A DNA stretch of 64,000 nt from Talinum fruticosum (Eukaryota; Streptophyta; Magnoliopsida; Caryophyllales; Talinaceae): positions 442,501 through 506,500 of the forward strand of contig JAITYX010000140.1 of the NCBI GenBank assembly GCA_021018815.1, in the 5' to 3' direction. The position numbers and the translations under genes were made by a program. Of this stretch, positions 45,294 through 57,372 are shown one piece after another. Within the stretch, counting starts at the first letter, position 1, and each line of letters opens with the position of its first letter. Below the pieces are notes generated by a model, which ran no database searches, was not told the origin of the DNA, and saw only the letters and a program-made list of their open reading frames with translations.

Positions 45294-46215
45294 ACATTCA
45301 TTTTCTTTAAAATCTAAGTTCCTCGCAAAATATAGAAGCCTTAAAGCCCCTGCGTCATGTTTCAATTCTTGTGAACACTATAGAAATTATTTAGCCTAAA
45401 AATTTTCACAAGGGGCGGGCGACAACCCTCACATTCACACCGGTGAGTTCCATCAAGTACATACTTTCATGCACCACCACAAAGGGCTATGGACTCATTA
45501 AGAACTAAATGATTCATCCTTAACAAATATCACAAGTAAATGAAATACTAGTACTACTAATTTTATTTCTAGGAATAGGTTGTGGTACATATGTTTTGAC
45601 TTATTTTGTGATTTAGTTTAACCTATTAAACTTGGAGTCTTTTATCTAAGATGGGTGTCCATCATGATTCACTCACCGATTGGGCTTAAGTCTTGTTTCT
45701 TGCCGATGCCAAGATTACATTTCTACAAAGGCCTTTAGTGAAAGGATATGTAAGATTCCTATTAGATTTTACATATTCAAGTGATATCATATTATCTCTA
45801 ATCGATTCCTCACAATCTTGTGCCTAAGACGAATGTGTCCCATCTTCCCATTATAGGTGTGGTTGTTAGCTACTCCTATGGCTGCTCGTGAGTCACAATG
45901 CATGGAAGCCGACAAAGTGGACTTCCTCTATAACAGAATATCTACTATGAGGCCTCTTTACCATTCTACTTCTTGACCTGCCAATTCTGAAGCAATAAAT
46001 AGAGATTCCATTGTTGATTTAGCAATATAAGTTTTCTTAGATGATTTCTAAGATATAACACTACCCGCTAATGTAAGCACATAACCACTAGTTGAATTAA
46101 TCTCATCATTATCGAAACCCAATTGGCATCATAATAACCTTCTAACACAATAGGGAATGATGTAAAATGCAACCCCTAGTTAATAGTCCCTTTTAGATAT
46201 CATAATAATCTAATT
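45294..46215 (-). pseudogene. RH: copia RNase H remnant and 3' untranslated region
   Basis: The minus strand between 46130 and 45850 reads YYDANWV, then TSGYVLTLAG, KSSKKTYIAKSTMES, FIASELAGQEVEW and LSASMHCDSRAAIGVANN. A pol-end motif near 45735 reads YPFTKGL-like. Stops interrupt after AGSVIS and after EVEW. Below 45700 no coding sequence is seen; this is the 3' untranslated part. Confidence 0.75.
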
Positions 46216-47020
46216 AGAAAATTCTAGTTGTCATTATCGAGATTATGAGTATAATGACTTAATCTACTCATTGCATAGGCTATATCTAGACAAGTGTAGT
46301 TCTTTAGAAACATCAAACTACCAATAATTTTAGCAGACTCATTTTGTGACACGACGTCGTCTATATTATTTTCCAAATGAATACCAGAATCATAAGGGGT
46401 TCTCACAGGGCATAGTTAAAGTGTCCGAACTTTTTGTGTATTTTCTCAACATATTGAGATCGATTAAGGCTTATATCCTCTTTTTACCTAGTTAGCTTCA
46501 TACTAAAAATAACATTTGCCTCTCCTAGATCTTTCATCTCAATGCATGTACCCAAAAATGATTTTGTAGATACGACAACATTTAAGTTTGTTCCAAAAAT
46601 AAGCATGTCATCAACGAAAAGGTAAATAATTACACAACCATGCTCATAGTTTTTACAATACACACATATGCATCAGAATCATTGACATGAAAACCACTAG
46701 ATGTAAAAGTAGGTTAAAATTTTTCATACCATTTCTTTGGTGCCTGTTTAATCCATAAAGGGATTTTACAAGCTTGCATACCTTATGTTCTTGACCAAGA
46801 ATCACAAATCCTTCTGGTTACTTCATGTATATTTCTTCCACGAGGTCACCATTTAAGAATGTTATTTTGACATCCGTTTGATGAACAATAGGATTATGTA
46901 TAAAAGAAGTAGCTATTAAAGTCTGAAGAGTGGCCACCTTAGTCACAGGAGATTAGTTATCGAAGGAGTATAAACCCTTATTTCAGTTAAAACCTTGAGT
47001 CACAAGTCTAGCTTGAAACT
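46216..47020 (-). pseudogene. RT: copia reverse transcriptase remnant
   Basis: From high to low: QTDVKITFLNGDLVEEIYMK near 46870-46810, KLVKSLYGL near 46770, FVDD-type catalytic box (LFVDDMLIFGTN-like) near 46610, ECM-like KDLGEAN near 46530, and the open frame 46406-46224 with KIIGSLMFLKNYTCLDIAYA and MSRLSHYTH. Frameshifts lie at several points, so the polymerase is dead. Confidence 0.78.
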
Positions 47021-48340
47021 TATCTATGGTTCCACCAGCTCTTATTTTTGTTTTAAGTACCCATTTGCTCTTAAGTGCCTCACATCCTCTAGGAAGGTAT
47101 GTTAGGATCCAAGTCCCATTACTCATAAGAGACTCTAGTTCACTGTTAATGGTCTCTTTCAAAAAATTAGTTTATGGACTCTATATCTTCCTTATATGTC
47201 TTAGGATCCTCTTATATGAGATATACGTACACAATGTGTTTTCCTAATATGTTAGTCTCAACCAAGAAAGAAGTCACAAAATAAGGTCTAAAGCTAGTCT
47301 CGGTTCTACATGTTTTACTCCTCCAAGGTTCTAGGTCCAAATTACTAGAAGAAGATATATCATAATTAGAAATAGGAACAAAAGGTAAGCATTTATCCAC
47401 AACTTTTATAGAAAATATATGATGAAATAAATCTACGTCTATAGACTCTTTAATAAAACCAAAATTAGGTCCATTTTTCAAAATAAAAATGTAAGTAGCA
47501 CTATTATGAGCATGACCAATAAAAATAACATCAAAAGTTTTAGGCCCAATTGTATTTCTCTAAAAATCAGGAAGACCAATTTTAGCTAAACACGCCCTAC
47601 ACTCTTATGCAGCTCAAGTTAGGAGCAAAGCCCCTCCATAATTCAAAAGGAGTCTTGTCAATTTTCTTATGGGGTACTCTATTAAGAACATAACAAGCAT
47701 AAAGAATATCTTCCCACCATAATTAGAAGGCATCCTTGAACCGATAAGCATAACATTCATCATTTATTAGAGAGTTCTATTTTTCCTTTCAACTATACTA
47801 TTTTGTTGAGGTGTATAAGGACAAGTAAGTTCATGAATAATATTTTGTTCTCCATAATAAGATTTAAGGGAAGTGGTTCATATTCCTCTCCTCTGTTGGA
47901 CCTAACCTTATAATTTTTTGCATAATTGATTTCTACTTCGCTTTATAGAGTATGAATTTATCTTTTGTCTCATCTTTACTACTCGAAAGATACACCTTGG
48001 TGAACCTGAAGTAGTCATCAACAATGTGATATAACACTTCTTCTCACCCCTACTCATGGTGTTTTGAAGTCACCTAAATCACTATGGGTCAATTCTAATA
48101 AAGTACAGGTGCGAGTCACAACTTTATTAGAAGGTTTATTAGGGTGTTTAGCTTCTACACAAATTTCACATTTGTTAAAATCACAATTATTGAACGCAAG
48201 AATTAAACTAAATTGTTTTAGCCTCTTCATCCAGTGCTACGTTCACATGGCCTAATCTAGCATGCTATACGTAAATAGACTCATCAATGTAAACTATAGA
48301 AGCATTCATGGTATTTTCAGCAATTATGTCAAGAACAAAC
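47021..48340 (-). pseudogene. INT: copia integrase remnant and linker
   Basis: The catalytic block near 47840-47780 on minus reads CPYTPQQNSIVERKNRTL (Glu of the D,D,E triad). Upstream fragments near 48100-47960 carry decayed core sequence with a GEKKCYITL-like part. The C-terminal side and linker include the open frame 47481-47212 (MKNGPNFGFIKESIDVDLFH). Stops and frameshifts are dense. Confidence 0.7.
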
Positions 48341-48690
48341 TACCCCCTATTACTCGAAACTATTTTCTACAAATTCACCATTCCTAGTGAGAAAAATGTT
48401 TCCAAAATACTACTTTAGTTCTAGCCTTGGTTAAAAGATCAACACATAAAAGGCTTTTTCTAACCTTTAGAACATGAAATACATTTTATAGCGAAAGAGT
48501 TTTTCGAGAAGTTAGTTTCAAAGAAATTTTACCTTACCAAGTACAGGAACAGAAAGTAGTATTACCCATTAAAACATATTCACCTTTAAGAGCCTTTTCA
48601 TAATTTTCGTACGAGTCTCTGTTGGTGCAGATAGGTCGAGTTGCTCTAGAATTGACAACTTATTCAATAATGTTGTTACCATATTTGGCT
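48341..48690 (-). pseudogene. PR: copia protease remnant
   Basis: Near 48660-48600 the minus strand reads VVNSRATRPICTNRDSYENY. This aligns with the copia W-V-V-D-S-G-A-T-x-H-I-C motif, with catalytic Asp changed to Asn and Gly to Arg. It continues to GEYVLMGNT-like sequence near 48570. Confidence 0.68.
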
Positions 48691-49566
48691 CGAAAACTTA
48701 ACGATGACATCTTCTGCGAGGTTAGCTTGGGGTTTGTTTTGTTTGGATTTATTACTCGGTAGGTCCAAATCCTCTATATACAGACTTTGCTGCATGGCCA
48801 TACTTCTGCAAGCGAAGCACTTCCCCTTAAATTTCTTCCGGTTTGGTCCTTGCCCTTTGAACCTGTTGTAGTTATGCCTCTTTCCATAAAACTAGTTTAG
48901 TCCCTTTCCCTTGGTCCCTTAGTCCTCTCAAACTTTGAACCATTTTTTATTTCATCACATTAGCAGCAGAGGAAGAATTAACCAAATTCTTTTCGTTGGA
49001 TTGAATTAGGTTTTGTTTCTCAATTTTAATATGAGCAACAAGTTCCTTAAGGGAAAAATCCTTCTTTTTATGTTTCATTGAGCTTACATAATTTGTACAC
49101 GAAAGGGACAAGTTTATCAAGTAAAAAGTTGGCATAAAAAATATCACGGATATTCATTCCTTCGATCAAAATTTGTAGCATATAAAATTGCATACTCATG
49201 AACTTATTATTTATCATCAAAGATCTTAAAGAACAACCACCTACTACAAGCATATTTCTTAATACCCGCATCATCGGTTTCACACTTAGATTTAAGAGCC
49301 TCCCAAATATCCTTAGAATTATTTTTCTTACAATAAATCCAATACATAGAATCATACATATAATGCGAAGCAACCCATGATAATTCTTATTGTTTCAACA
49401 TTTCTAATACTAGCCTCGGGAGGTTCAGTTGCTTTCAGAGAATAATTAATGCCAAATTGTGCAAGAAAAATTCTAACTTATTAGACCACACTGTGAAAAT
49501 TTTGTCTATCCAATTTAGGCATATCAGTGCAAGCATATAGCAGCAAACATGTTTGTTAATCGGCCA
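48691..49566 (-). pseudogene. gag: copia gag remnant
   Basis: A start context MADQQTCLLLYA-like lies near 49560 after the LTR. Fragments in shifting frames follow; the frame 49147-48947 contains KHKKKDFSLKELVAHIKIEK and QNLIQSNEKN. The nucleocapsid knuckle near 48825 reads KFKGKCFAC, then a frameshift, then KYGHAAKS, so CX2CX4H is recognisable and the last Cys is lost. Confidence 0.72.
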
Positions 49567-49606
49567 TTAGCCACAACAACTAAGTAAAAAATGTTCGATT
49601 TTAGAG

Positions 49607-50608
49607 TGTTGCAAAATTAAACAAGATGCAATTGATAACTAAACTAACGAACTTAGCTAACTAAAGGGAAGTAGTCGTGGTGTGGTAATCCACTGCCCTA
49701 AAACTGAATTTGTCCCTTACTCGGTACACCATGAACTCATTAGCAATCGATATCCGAGGATACACAAGAAACTGTTTAAAAATGGCGTACATGAACGAAC
49801 AACAGTGAGGAACTTCGAACAATTACCCGAATAATTTTTAGAGATGAAGTTGTTTTCAATGCATTTAAAAACGGAGAAGAAATTCCTAATAAATAGATGC
49901 CCGAAATTGTAAACAATGCAGGAATAAAAAGAGGCTGATATTTGGGAGAAAATCATGCTTACCTAAGAATAAGTTGATTGAATCAATTATTATGGTAGAG
50001 AATAAGACTAACGAACACTTGCCTAGAATAAACGTTGACTCGAAATAAAAAGATTTAATACTAAATTTGGCTAAAAATTGGGTCAAACAAAACCCATGCT
50101 TGTAACTCTGGTATGATAAGTGAGCAAGAAGCGTGTGTGTATTGTGTAGAGATTCTACCTTTACCAAGTCTTCTAGACATCCAAGTTAGAGAGAGGTATA
50201 AAAACCCAAGAGAACCTTTGCAATCTTTCTATGTGGGGAAAAAAAGAAGGACAAGGGGTTTTCTCTATCTCTCTTTGAAACATCTCCAAAAATTTTTTCT
50301 CCTATCAAAAACTCCATAGTTATTACGATCTTCAACATGATACAATGGCAAGTTGTTGAATTTCTTAGCAATTGTTTTAGTATCGCGGGGAAAACTCACC
50401 CTTCTCTTATAGCTTGTAGGTCATCTACAAAACCCAATTGGGATGCAATCCACATCGCTATAGGTCATCATTTATCCTCGTTTAGAGAGGAACAAATCGA
50501 TTCGTTATTCCACAAGGGCGATTTGTGAATTAGGTAATTGTAGATAATTGTGTTGATAGTACCTAAAATAAAAATGAGGTCCCTTAAGCTCCGTTAATTT
50601 TGTCGACA
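49607..50608 (-). repeat. 5' LTR of the Tork-like copia element
   Basis: On minus it runs from TGTCGACAAAATTAACGG (50608) to TTAATTTTGCAACA (49607), 1002 bp with TG/CA ends. Its left two thirds match the split LTR fragment at 28027-34790 and fix the inner boundary at 49607. No clear tRNA-iMet site follows on minus (CTCTAAAATCGAAC), so the PBS is mutated or lost. Confidence 0.75.
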
Positions 50609-52520
50609 TTCCCCCCTAGAAAAAATACAATACCTAGTAATGTCACATTAGGGCATGTCATTATTTAAAAACTTCCATTTAAAAACTTCCCTCTTAGTTT
50701 TCGCTCAAGGGTAAAAAATATCCTTAAACTGTAAAAATATATAGAATGCCCTTTGATCCTATTGGATTCTCTTACATACATGAAATTTTTATGATGCGAT
50801 TTACAAATGATAATATTTCTTAGTGAAATAGCTAGCATATGCCATCAAATGCAGAGTTTTAATGGGCGAAGTGCACAAGTTAACATATACTACGAGTTGC
50901 ACGTACACTTAATTTATTAGAGTCTTAAATAAGACTCTCTACTTGAGTTCTTCCTGTAGGATGAGCTTTTCTTCTAGGCATTTTAGGAATTCTTGAGAAC
51001 CAACTAGTTTTCAAGAAGGAGCAAAGTGAGGAAACAAAAGAGAATAACAAGAGTAGGAAGAAGAGTTGATGTGCACAATGAAACACACCATGCACCTCTT
51101 TTTGTAGACAAATTCTATTAAGGCATCCAAGCATATAAGACAAGAGTCGGAAATTAGTGGGGAACCAAGGGAATCCAGCCGGACACGCTGGGAGCCACAC
51201 CTACCAAAGGCTTATCAGCACCGGCCATGAGGTGCCGAGAAATCCAATTGGTGGTAGCCTTTACAACCTAGCCTATTTCCATCATCCGAGTCGAGCAACA
51301 CGAGAATCCTCGCGAGTAACAAATCCGAGTCCGCATGAGAGCCAACCCCAAACTCATACTCGCAAACCCAAGACATGTAGAAGAGTCTTGGCACGGTTCT
51401 ATTGGGCCTGGAACAATACCCGACGGAGATCCCTTACCCCAGCCTTCAACACCGGGATATGCACTCGGACTTACCGTCATTCGGTTTTCGAGTTGCCCTA
51501 TTTTCATTCATTTATCCGAACATTTTTTGTTTGTAATACTCTAGTTTGATGGACAATTTGTATGTTATTTATCAATTGCTAGTAGGGTACTACTCCTTGT
51601 ACCTACATGATAAGAGCGAGTTATGACCCGATTAGAAAGGTCTGTTGCCACCCTCCCTCATCCCTAAGTTCGAAGAATTACAATATTTTTGAGTCTCGAA
51701 ACCGGCCACTTGCAAGGCTAGCTCTTAAGCTACGGACCTACTCTTTTGGACGTTCCAATAAGATTTCTTCAAGAGGAGTATCAAGTCTTTTCCAATCTTT
51801 TTAACCTATTGTAACTTGCCAAAATAGAGAGTAAAATCATCATTGGTTCGAAGACTCGCTCGATCGGAATCGAGTAGCGAGCAACTTACGGTTTTAGCTT
51901 TTCTGTCTTAGTTAACAATAATCCGTATAATTAGTGTTAATTAATTATCATTAGTCTTAACCATTTTCTTATTGACTAGGAAAGCTACTTTTGGCAGGAA
52001 AGGCTCGTTATAAAAGGTCTTCCCATTCATGTACTTCCATAACTTTTTGACGAATTAAACAAACCCCTTTGTGATACACAGTGTGTGTGTTCCAAACTTA
52101 GAAACCGCATAGTGAATCGGCTTTCTAACCAAATCCTCGGTTGTTGTATCTTGGTTGGCAACCAAGTGGTGATCTCGCTTGGTCTTAGATAACACAGAGT
52201 GAATGGGTTTTTCAAGCTACCCCATACTGTCCAAGCTACCCCATACTACCTTAGAGAACGCAGAGTGAATCGGTTGTCTTGGTCGGTTTGGTTCTATCCG
52301 GTTAGTTGCAGATGATAGCTGGATTACTTACAAAGGAGAGAGTAAAATCCTTCCTTCCAAATCCACTACCAACATATCCTTGACATGCCCTTGTATTTAT
52401 CCATTCCAACTTCATTTTTCTTCCCACTTTCCCACCACATTCCAAGCTTCCGCCCCATACGCCACTAAAGCCTAACTAAGAGCCCTCGTCCGGATTCTCA
52501 GCCCTGGTTTGGTGCCATCA
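50609..52520 (+). repeat. Probable 5' LTR and flank of a gypsy element, start unresolved
   Basis: The right end GGTGCCATCA lies two bases before a tRNA-Met PBS, so an LTR ends at 52520. Its start was not located. From 51160 the sequence is less AT-rich and has an LTR-like style with CCGAGTC-type motifs. 50609-50920 is AT-rich and unassigned. The ORFs at 51157-51549 and 51335-51544 overlap in different frames and lack family features. Confidence 0.4.
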
Positions 52521-52522
52521 AG

Positions 52523-52534
52523 TGGTATCGGAGC
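52523..52534 (+). other. Primer-binding site, tRNA-Met type
   Basis: TGGTATCGGAGC, one base from the initiator-Met consensus TGGTATCAGAGC, immediately upstream of a gag start. Confidence 0.85.
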
Positions 52535-52601
52535 TCTTGGAGCCCCTCCCGTGATCTCTGTACCATTCCACCCAAAACACAAAACACAAAAAATAGCCCC
52601 A

Positions 52602-52787
52602 ATGAACCCCAATCTTAGCCTTGACCGGAGGCTTGCGCAAGCGATGAAAGCAAAACAAATCTTACAAGCACAGGTTGAGTGCCTAAGTCGACATTTAGGA
52701 GTTCAACCGAAGGGAGATCTCGAGAGTCCGAGCAACTCGGAAAAAGTGCTGAAGAAGAGACGTCCCGGGGAGAGCCTGGAACATTAG
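52602..52787 (+). pseudogene. gag: gypsy gag N-terminal remnant
   Basis: The ATG at 52602 opens MNPNLSLDRRLAQAMKAKQI and runs LQAQVECLSRHLGVQPKGD to a stop at 52787. A predicted helical, coiled-coil-like start with a Gln/Leu pattern is common for such gag proteins. Nearly all of the capsid and the zinc knuckle are missing. Confidence 0.55.
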
Positions 52788-52849
52788 GGAAAAGGATCTT
52801 CCGATCCTTAGGAGATCCCCTACCGAGTTTACGGAGTCAAGAGGTATGG

Positions 52850-53260
52850 AGCAAAGGGAAAACATCATTCAATCCACATGCACAGTGAAAGGCAAGGTAT
52901 GCAAAATGATCATTGATGGAAGAAGCTGCACCAACGTGGTCTCTTAATCTATGGTAGATAAGTTGGGGTTGCCTACGGATCCTCATCCGGATCCTCATCC
53001 GGATCCTTACAACATCCAAGTGGCTTACTCAAGAAGAAGGTATTCCAATCACTTCTACATGCCTCATTTCTTTGTCCATTGGCAGATCATGTAGAGATGA
53101 AATTTGGTGTGATGTGGTACCTATGGATGTTTGTCATGTAATCTTAGGGAGACCTTGGTTGTATGATAGGCGTGTGATGCATGATGGTAGGTTGAATACT
53201 TACACCTTTGTCAAGGATAGAAAGAAGATCACCCTCACCCCTCTTAAGCCTCCTCAAATC
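52850..53260 (+). pseudogene. PR: gypsy aspartic protease remnant
   Basis: Reads CTVKGKVCKMIIDGRSCTNV, where the active-site D-x-G-type motif is IIDGRSC, then SMVDKLGLPTDPHPDPHPDP with a short GGATCCTCATCC duplication near 52975-53000. It continues after frameshifts into EIWCDVVPMDVCHVILGRPW and LYDRRVMHDGRLNTYTFVKD in the frame from 53072. A stop after NVVS marks decay. Confidence 0.8.
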
Positions 53261-53985
53261 CTAGAACTTCAAGAACCACCACCCCAAACTTCTATCTTGC
53301 TCGCTGACTTCATGAAGTCGGACCAACATAAGTTTAAACCACTCGGGTTCCGGCTCATGTTGGGACAAGAGGATACCTCAGTATTTGTTGACCCCCACCT
53401 TTTCTCGACCCCATTATTACAAGAATTTTCCCAAGTTTTTCCCCAGAAATTCCCCAGGCCTACCCCCAAAAAGAACCATCCAACAAAGAATTGATCTTTA
53501 CCTAGATGCCCCCTCCCAAATAAACTAGCCTATAGGATGAACCCCACAGATATCTGCAGAAATTCAAAGACAAATTGATGAGTTATTGGCCAAGGGAATG
53601 ATAAGAGAAAGCCATAGTCTCTATGCAGTACACTGCCCTTCTTGTGCCTAAGAAGGATGGAACTCGGAAAATGTGTGTTGACAGTACGAGCCATTAATAA
53701 ATCACCATTAAGTATAGGTTCCCTACTCCTAGATTGGAAGACTTACTTGATGAGTTGCATGAGTCCTCAGTTTTCTCTAAAGTGGACCGCGAAGCGGCTA
53801 TTACCAGATCCGAATCAACGAAGGGGATGAATGGAAAACAAGCTTTAAGACTAAGGCTAGCCTGTAGGAGTGGCTTGTGATGCCTTTGGCTTAACCAATG
53901 CCCCAAGTACTTTCATGAGATTGATGAATGAGGTGTTCCAACCACTCAAGGACAATTGCTTCCTTCTTTGGTGTCACATCACTGT
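53261..53985 (+). pseudogene. RT: gypsy RT N-terminal remnant
   Basis: After the protease come LLQEFSQVFPQKFPRP, LAYRMNPTD, and then an RT core in several frames: KKDGT-like near 53650, RSGYYQIRINEGDEWKTSFK near 53790-53850 and EWLVMPLA near 53870-53890. The catalytic YxDD box would lie further on and is absent: the sequence breaks off near 53985 into unrelated AT-rich DNA. Confidence 0.8.
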
Positions 53986-54799
53986 TTGACCCAAAATTAT
54001 AAATTTGTTATCGAATTGATTTCAAAAATATTTGACCCAAACGTTAATGAATTTAGAAATATTTACCTTAAATTACCAGATTGGTTAAATAATTATCCAA
54101 ATTTAAATAGACTGTAACAAAGAGGTTATAAAGCGACTATTGACCCCACTAATAATTGGACCACATTGCCGTGAGAGAAAAATTCGTCCCTTGTATTGAA
54201 TGCTATCTCGTGCTCATGTAATAATCGGAAAACATCCAAAGCCAGGTACGTACACACTCATTCACCTAATAAATAACCTACAAAATCCGCGCCTGTGAGC
54301 ACCCTCATCAATCCTCCAGTATTTCGGTGTCTCTTCCACCTAATTACTATATGTGGGGTCGCATTGGATTTGAAAGTTGAATTTGGGTCAATCGTAATCT
54401 CATTCGACTTCGACTTACAAAAACTATAGCAACTCTGCCTTTAATTTTCGAACCAAATTCAACATTTCCTATTATCTTTCATTAAGACTTGTATTAGTAC
54501 CAAATTTAATTTGCTTTTCTTAACTATCATTTCTCCACATAAGGTCTATTTTTTACATGATTAATGAAAAAAAATTAGCACTTAATTACTCTTAATTGCA
54601 CTTACCCACATTCAATCGTGTTCATCGACTCTCAACAGAATTTAAAATTATATAAAATCCACACTAAATAACTTTTAACTACATTCAACCACTCTTTCTA
54701 AAAAAAATAACAGTCAACTATTATCCATCATACTCAACCGCACTCACTCACGTTCAACCCAAACTAACACTCATTTTAAACACCAAAAGAACGACCCGT
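53986..54799. other. Unassigned AT-rich stretch
   Basis: About 0.8 kb following the RT breakpoint. No domain or repeat recognised. Confidence 0.4.
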
Positions 54800-54931
54800 A
54801 ATAGGTTGCTTGCTTGGAGAGAGGACAATGTCTCTATGGCTACAGACAAGGTGACAGGTAAGAGAGACTTCTTCCAACAGTTGGTATTGATGTTGTTGTG
54901 TGCAACAAGTGGAGAAGCTAATGTATGCTGA
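54800..54931 (+). pseudogene. Unidentified 43-codon coding-like fragment
   Basis: An open frame without its own early ATG reads LLAWREDNVSMATDKVTGKR, then DFFQQLVLMLLCATSGEANV, C, stop. Amino-acid composition looks protein-like rather than repeat-derived. I do not recognise the family. It ends at the start of an LTR-like segment, so it may be the last exon or a captured fragment of a gene, or a chance ORF. No splice site could be assigned with confidence. Confidence 0.25.
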
Positions 54932-55118
54932 TAAGAATAAGTTACCAATAAACAAGGACACTATTGTCTTTTCTTTTAAGTAAGATTAGTCGGTTAGACA
55001 AGTATAAATAGAAATCCTTTATTTCCTTTATATTTGTAATGACTGAATATATTAGTATAATCTCTCTCTTCACATTAATAACAAAACATAATGTTTCTCT
55101 CTCATACTACACACCTTC
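54925..55118 (+). repeat. Possible short LTR or promoter segment
   Basis: Begins TATGCTGATAAGAATAAG, contains AAGTATAAATAGAAATCC (TATA-like, 54999-55016), then a CTCTCTCTTCACATTAA leader, and ends near CATACTACACA. The pattern resembles a small copia LTR. No second copy, PBS or target duplication was found. Confidence 0.3.
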
Positions 55119-55504
55119 TTCTCGATCTCTTCCTCACCTTCTGTCATACATCAATGGTGGTACTCTGCTAGCAACTTGACATGTGTGGCATCATTCGCTG
55201 GAATTCAGTTTTATTTTATTTTGACTTGTGCACTTTACATATTTTGCACTACCTTATGTTTTCCGATTCATAGAGCGGAAGAGGAGTTGATAGAGTCGGT
55301 GGGGCTTGTTCATTCTAGATTGTTATTCTTGTTCAACTGGAGATTTGACCTCCCCCATAAAAAATAAAAAATAAACAGACTTGATGTGAATTAAAATCTG
55401 ACTCTTTTCTCTAAAAAATTACACACGGATACCTTAAGATATACTATAATTATTTAAATGTCTTTTACTTATGAAAATTTACTCTTGTGTATTTTTGTGC
55501 AAGA
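55119..55504. other. Unassigned stretch
   Basis: No supported gene. 55425-55480 is a partial direct copy of the left end of the neighbouring TIR element (ATTACACACGGATACCTTAAG against ATTACACAATAGTACCTTAAG). Confidence 0.4.
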
Positions 55505-56687
55505 CATTACACAATAGTACCTTAAGGTATGATGTAACTATTTACTGAATCCCTCCGGTTTCGAAAATCACTTCTAAATACCCTTTCCTTTATTGTAATA
55601 TTTTATATGATCCATTTCCAACGTTGACGTCATACATCCGATAAGTTGAGTAGAAAATCATAATTTTTTAAATTTCAATTTTGCCTCTTACCTTCAATGA
55701 CTAAAATTTCAACATCAATATTTTTTACCGTCTTTCCATCTAGAAAATTTTCAACTTAGAAAATTTATAATTCTTTAAGTTATGATTTTTATAATTATTT
55801 TATACCAAATGTAATTGGGTCTCATGAGCAATTTTGAATTCTTGTTATTTAACATCCCAAAAATGAAATCAAAGCCAATCAACTTTTGACTTCTTACTTA
55901 CAGAAAGTATTATAAACTCAAATGTAATTGGGTCTCATGACCAATTTTGGATGGTACGGGCTATGCCAAGTTCTGCAAGTTTGCAACAAAAACAATAACA
56001 ATCAATGAAAACGAATCTCGGACCCAACAAAAAAAGGGGCTGAGAATGATATCAACAAAGGAAAGAAATGACTGACAATTATAGTTAGTAAACAAATATC
56101 TAAAACATCATCACATTATTTATTAAAAGAGTATCTATTATTCGAATCCCAAATTAAAACATAACTTAAAAATATCAATCAATTAAAATTTCAAATTCAT
56201 AGATCAACAAAGTTATAAAGATTAGATAAATTAAAGCCAAATTAAACTCTAAAATCAAACCCAATGCATTCTTGCATTTCATTGGCAATTCAAACTCCCA
56301 AATTAAACCTTAAATTCGACCATGACAAACAGAAAAATTGATGATTTCATGTGTGTTTATTGGGGTTTTGGTGGGGATATAACTCGTTTCAGATTTACAA
56401 TTATAATTAAAAATTAATTATAAAAACAACAACATAAAAAAATTCTAAATTTCTTAACATCAAAATTTTCTGGATGGGAAGAAGCTAAAAAAAATAGATG
56501 TTGCAAGTTTTAGCCTTTAAAAGCGGGAGGTACAGCAGGTACTCAAAAGAAAATTGAATTTCTTGCTTAACTTATCGGATATATAATGTCAACGTCGTAA
56601 ATGAGCTACGGAAAACACTACACTAATGGGAGGGTACCTAAGAGTGTAAATAGTTACACCATATGTTAGGGTACCTTTGTGTAATTG
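55505..56687. mobile_element. Non-autonomous DNA element with long terminal inverted repeats
   Basis: The left arm (about 55505-55805) and right arm (about 56390-56687) are inverted copies. Matching blocks include ATTACACAA with GTACC, GATGTAACTATTTAC against GGTGTAACTATTTAC, AACGTTGAC and ATCCGATAAGTT, and ATC(T/C)AGAAAATTTT. Arms of about 300 bases with a non-coding core of under 600 bases suggest a MITE-like Mutator derivative. No convincing 9 bp duplication was found, so the class is uncertain. The core has a direct repeat CAAATGTAATTGGGTCTCAT at 55807 and 55919. Confidence 0.65.
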
Positions 56688-57199
56688 TTTGCTCTATTCT
56701 CTTCTCAAATTAAATTAAGATTAAGCTCCATAATTATCATTTGGAATTTAAGTTCGACACATATATAAATATGGCCATATCAGACCTATTTACCAACCCT
56801 AATTTATTTTTGTGAGCACATAAATAATTTTCTTCAAAACAGGTTGATTCTTTTGCTTACCCCCCAAAAAAAAGAAAACTCCTCATAAAGTCACAAGAAG
56901 TTGAGGTTTGTGAATTCTAATGGGTTGTTTGGGGTAAGGAATTACAAGCTACGGGGTGACATAACCGTGCAACATAGGCACGTCCAGCCAAAGTAAGAAG
57001 TAAGCAAAAGACAAAGAAAAAGGGGCAGAACCTTGTCATGGTTCCGACTATGCCAATTGGCACAACCAGTGACAATGGCACGTTCGTGCCATGTGCCCTT
57101 TTGGTCTCAACAATTGTTTTTCGTCTATTTTTGTGCATTATTTGCATTTTAAGTCTCGGTTTCATGGTTGAGAGACCTTCATTGCTGAGTGTAGCTAGG
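56688..57199. other. Unassigned stretch before a copia LTR end
   Basis: AT-rich to 56890; from there the sequence may belong to the copia LTR that ends at 57370, but no LTR start was identified. The overlapping ORFs at 56917-57210 and 57038-57220 lie on opposite strands and lack family features. Confidence 0.35.
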
Positions 57200-57372
57200 T
57201 GTAGAAACAAGTATAGGTAGTAAAAGAAATCCCTGTAAAGCTACAAAATCTAGTGTATTGTTTGTGGTTTTTTCGATTTTGGGTTTTCTACGTAAAATTT
57301 TTGTGTCTTTGTTTGTTTTTCTTCTTGTTCTTGTTTATTGTTTGTAAGAGTGAACTCCCTGATCCTAACAAG

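Larger units (their letters stand above)
45294..50608 (-). mobile_element. Tork-like Ty1/copia element, minus strand, 3' LTR not found
   Basis: Reading downward: LTR 50608-49607, gag 49566-48690, protease, integrase, RT, RNase H, then 3' sequence to 45294. Domain order is copia. Motif style (integrase NSIVERKNRTL, RNase H TSGYVLTLAG) resembles Tork/Tnt1-type elements; that lineage is inferred. Frames are broken throughout. The low-coordinate end abuts the LTR start of the Tat-like derivative at 45293, which may have removed the 3' LTR. Confidence 0.8.
52535..53985 (+). mobile_element. Truncated Ty3/gypsy element (gag start, protease, beginning of RT)
   Basis: Gag is only 62 codons long and passes quickly into the protease region, so most of gag is deleted. 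RT stops after its first third near 53985; RNase H, integrase and 3' LTR are absent. Protease of the IIDG-x-S-C-T-N type followed by HDGR-NTYTF resembles chromovirus-type plant gypsy elements. That lineage call is tentative. Confidence 0.75.

Noticed and set aside
51157..51549. 130-codon ORF on plus
   Set aside because: Overlaps two other ORFs in a GC-moderate, LTR-like region upstream of a PBS; no family features.
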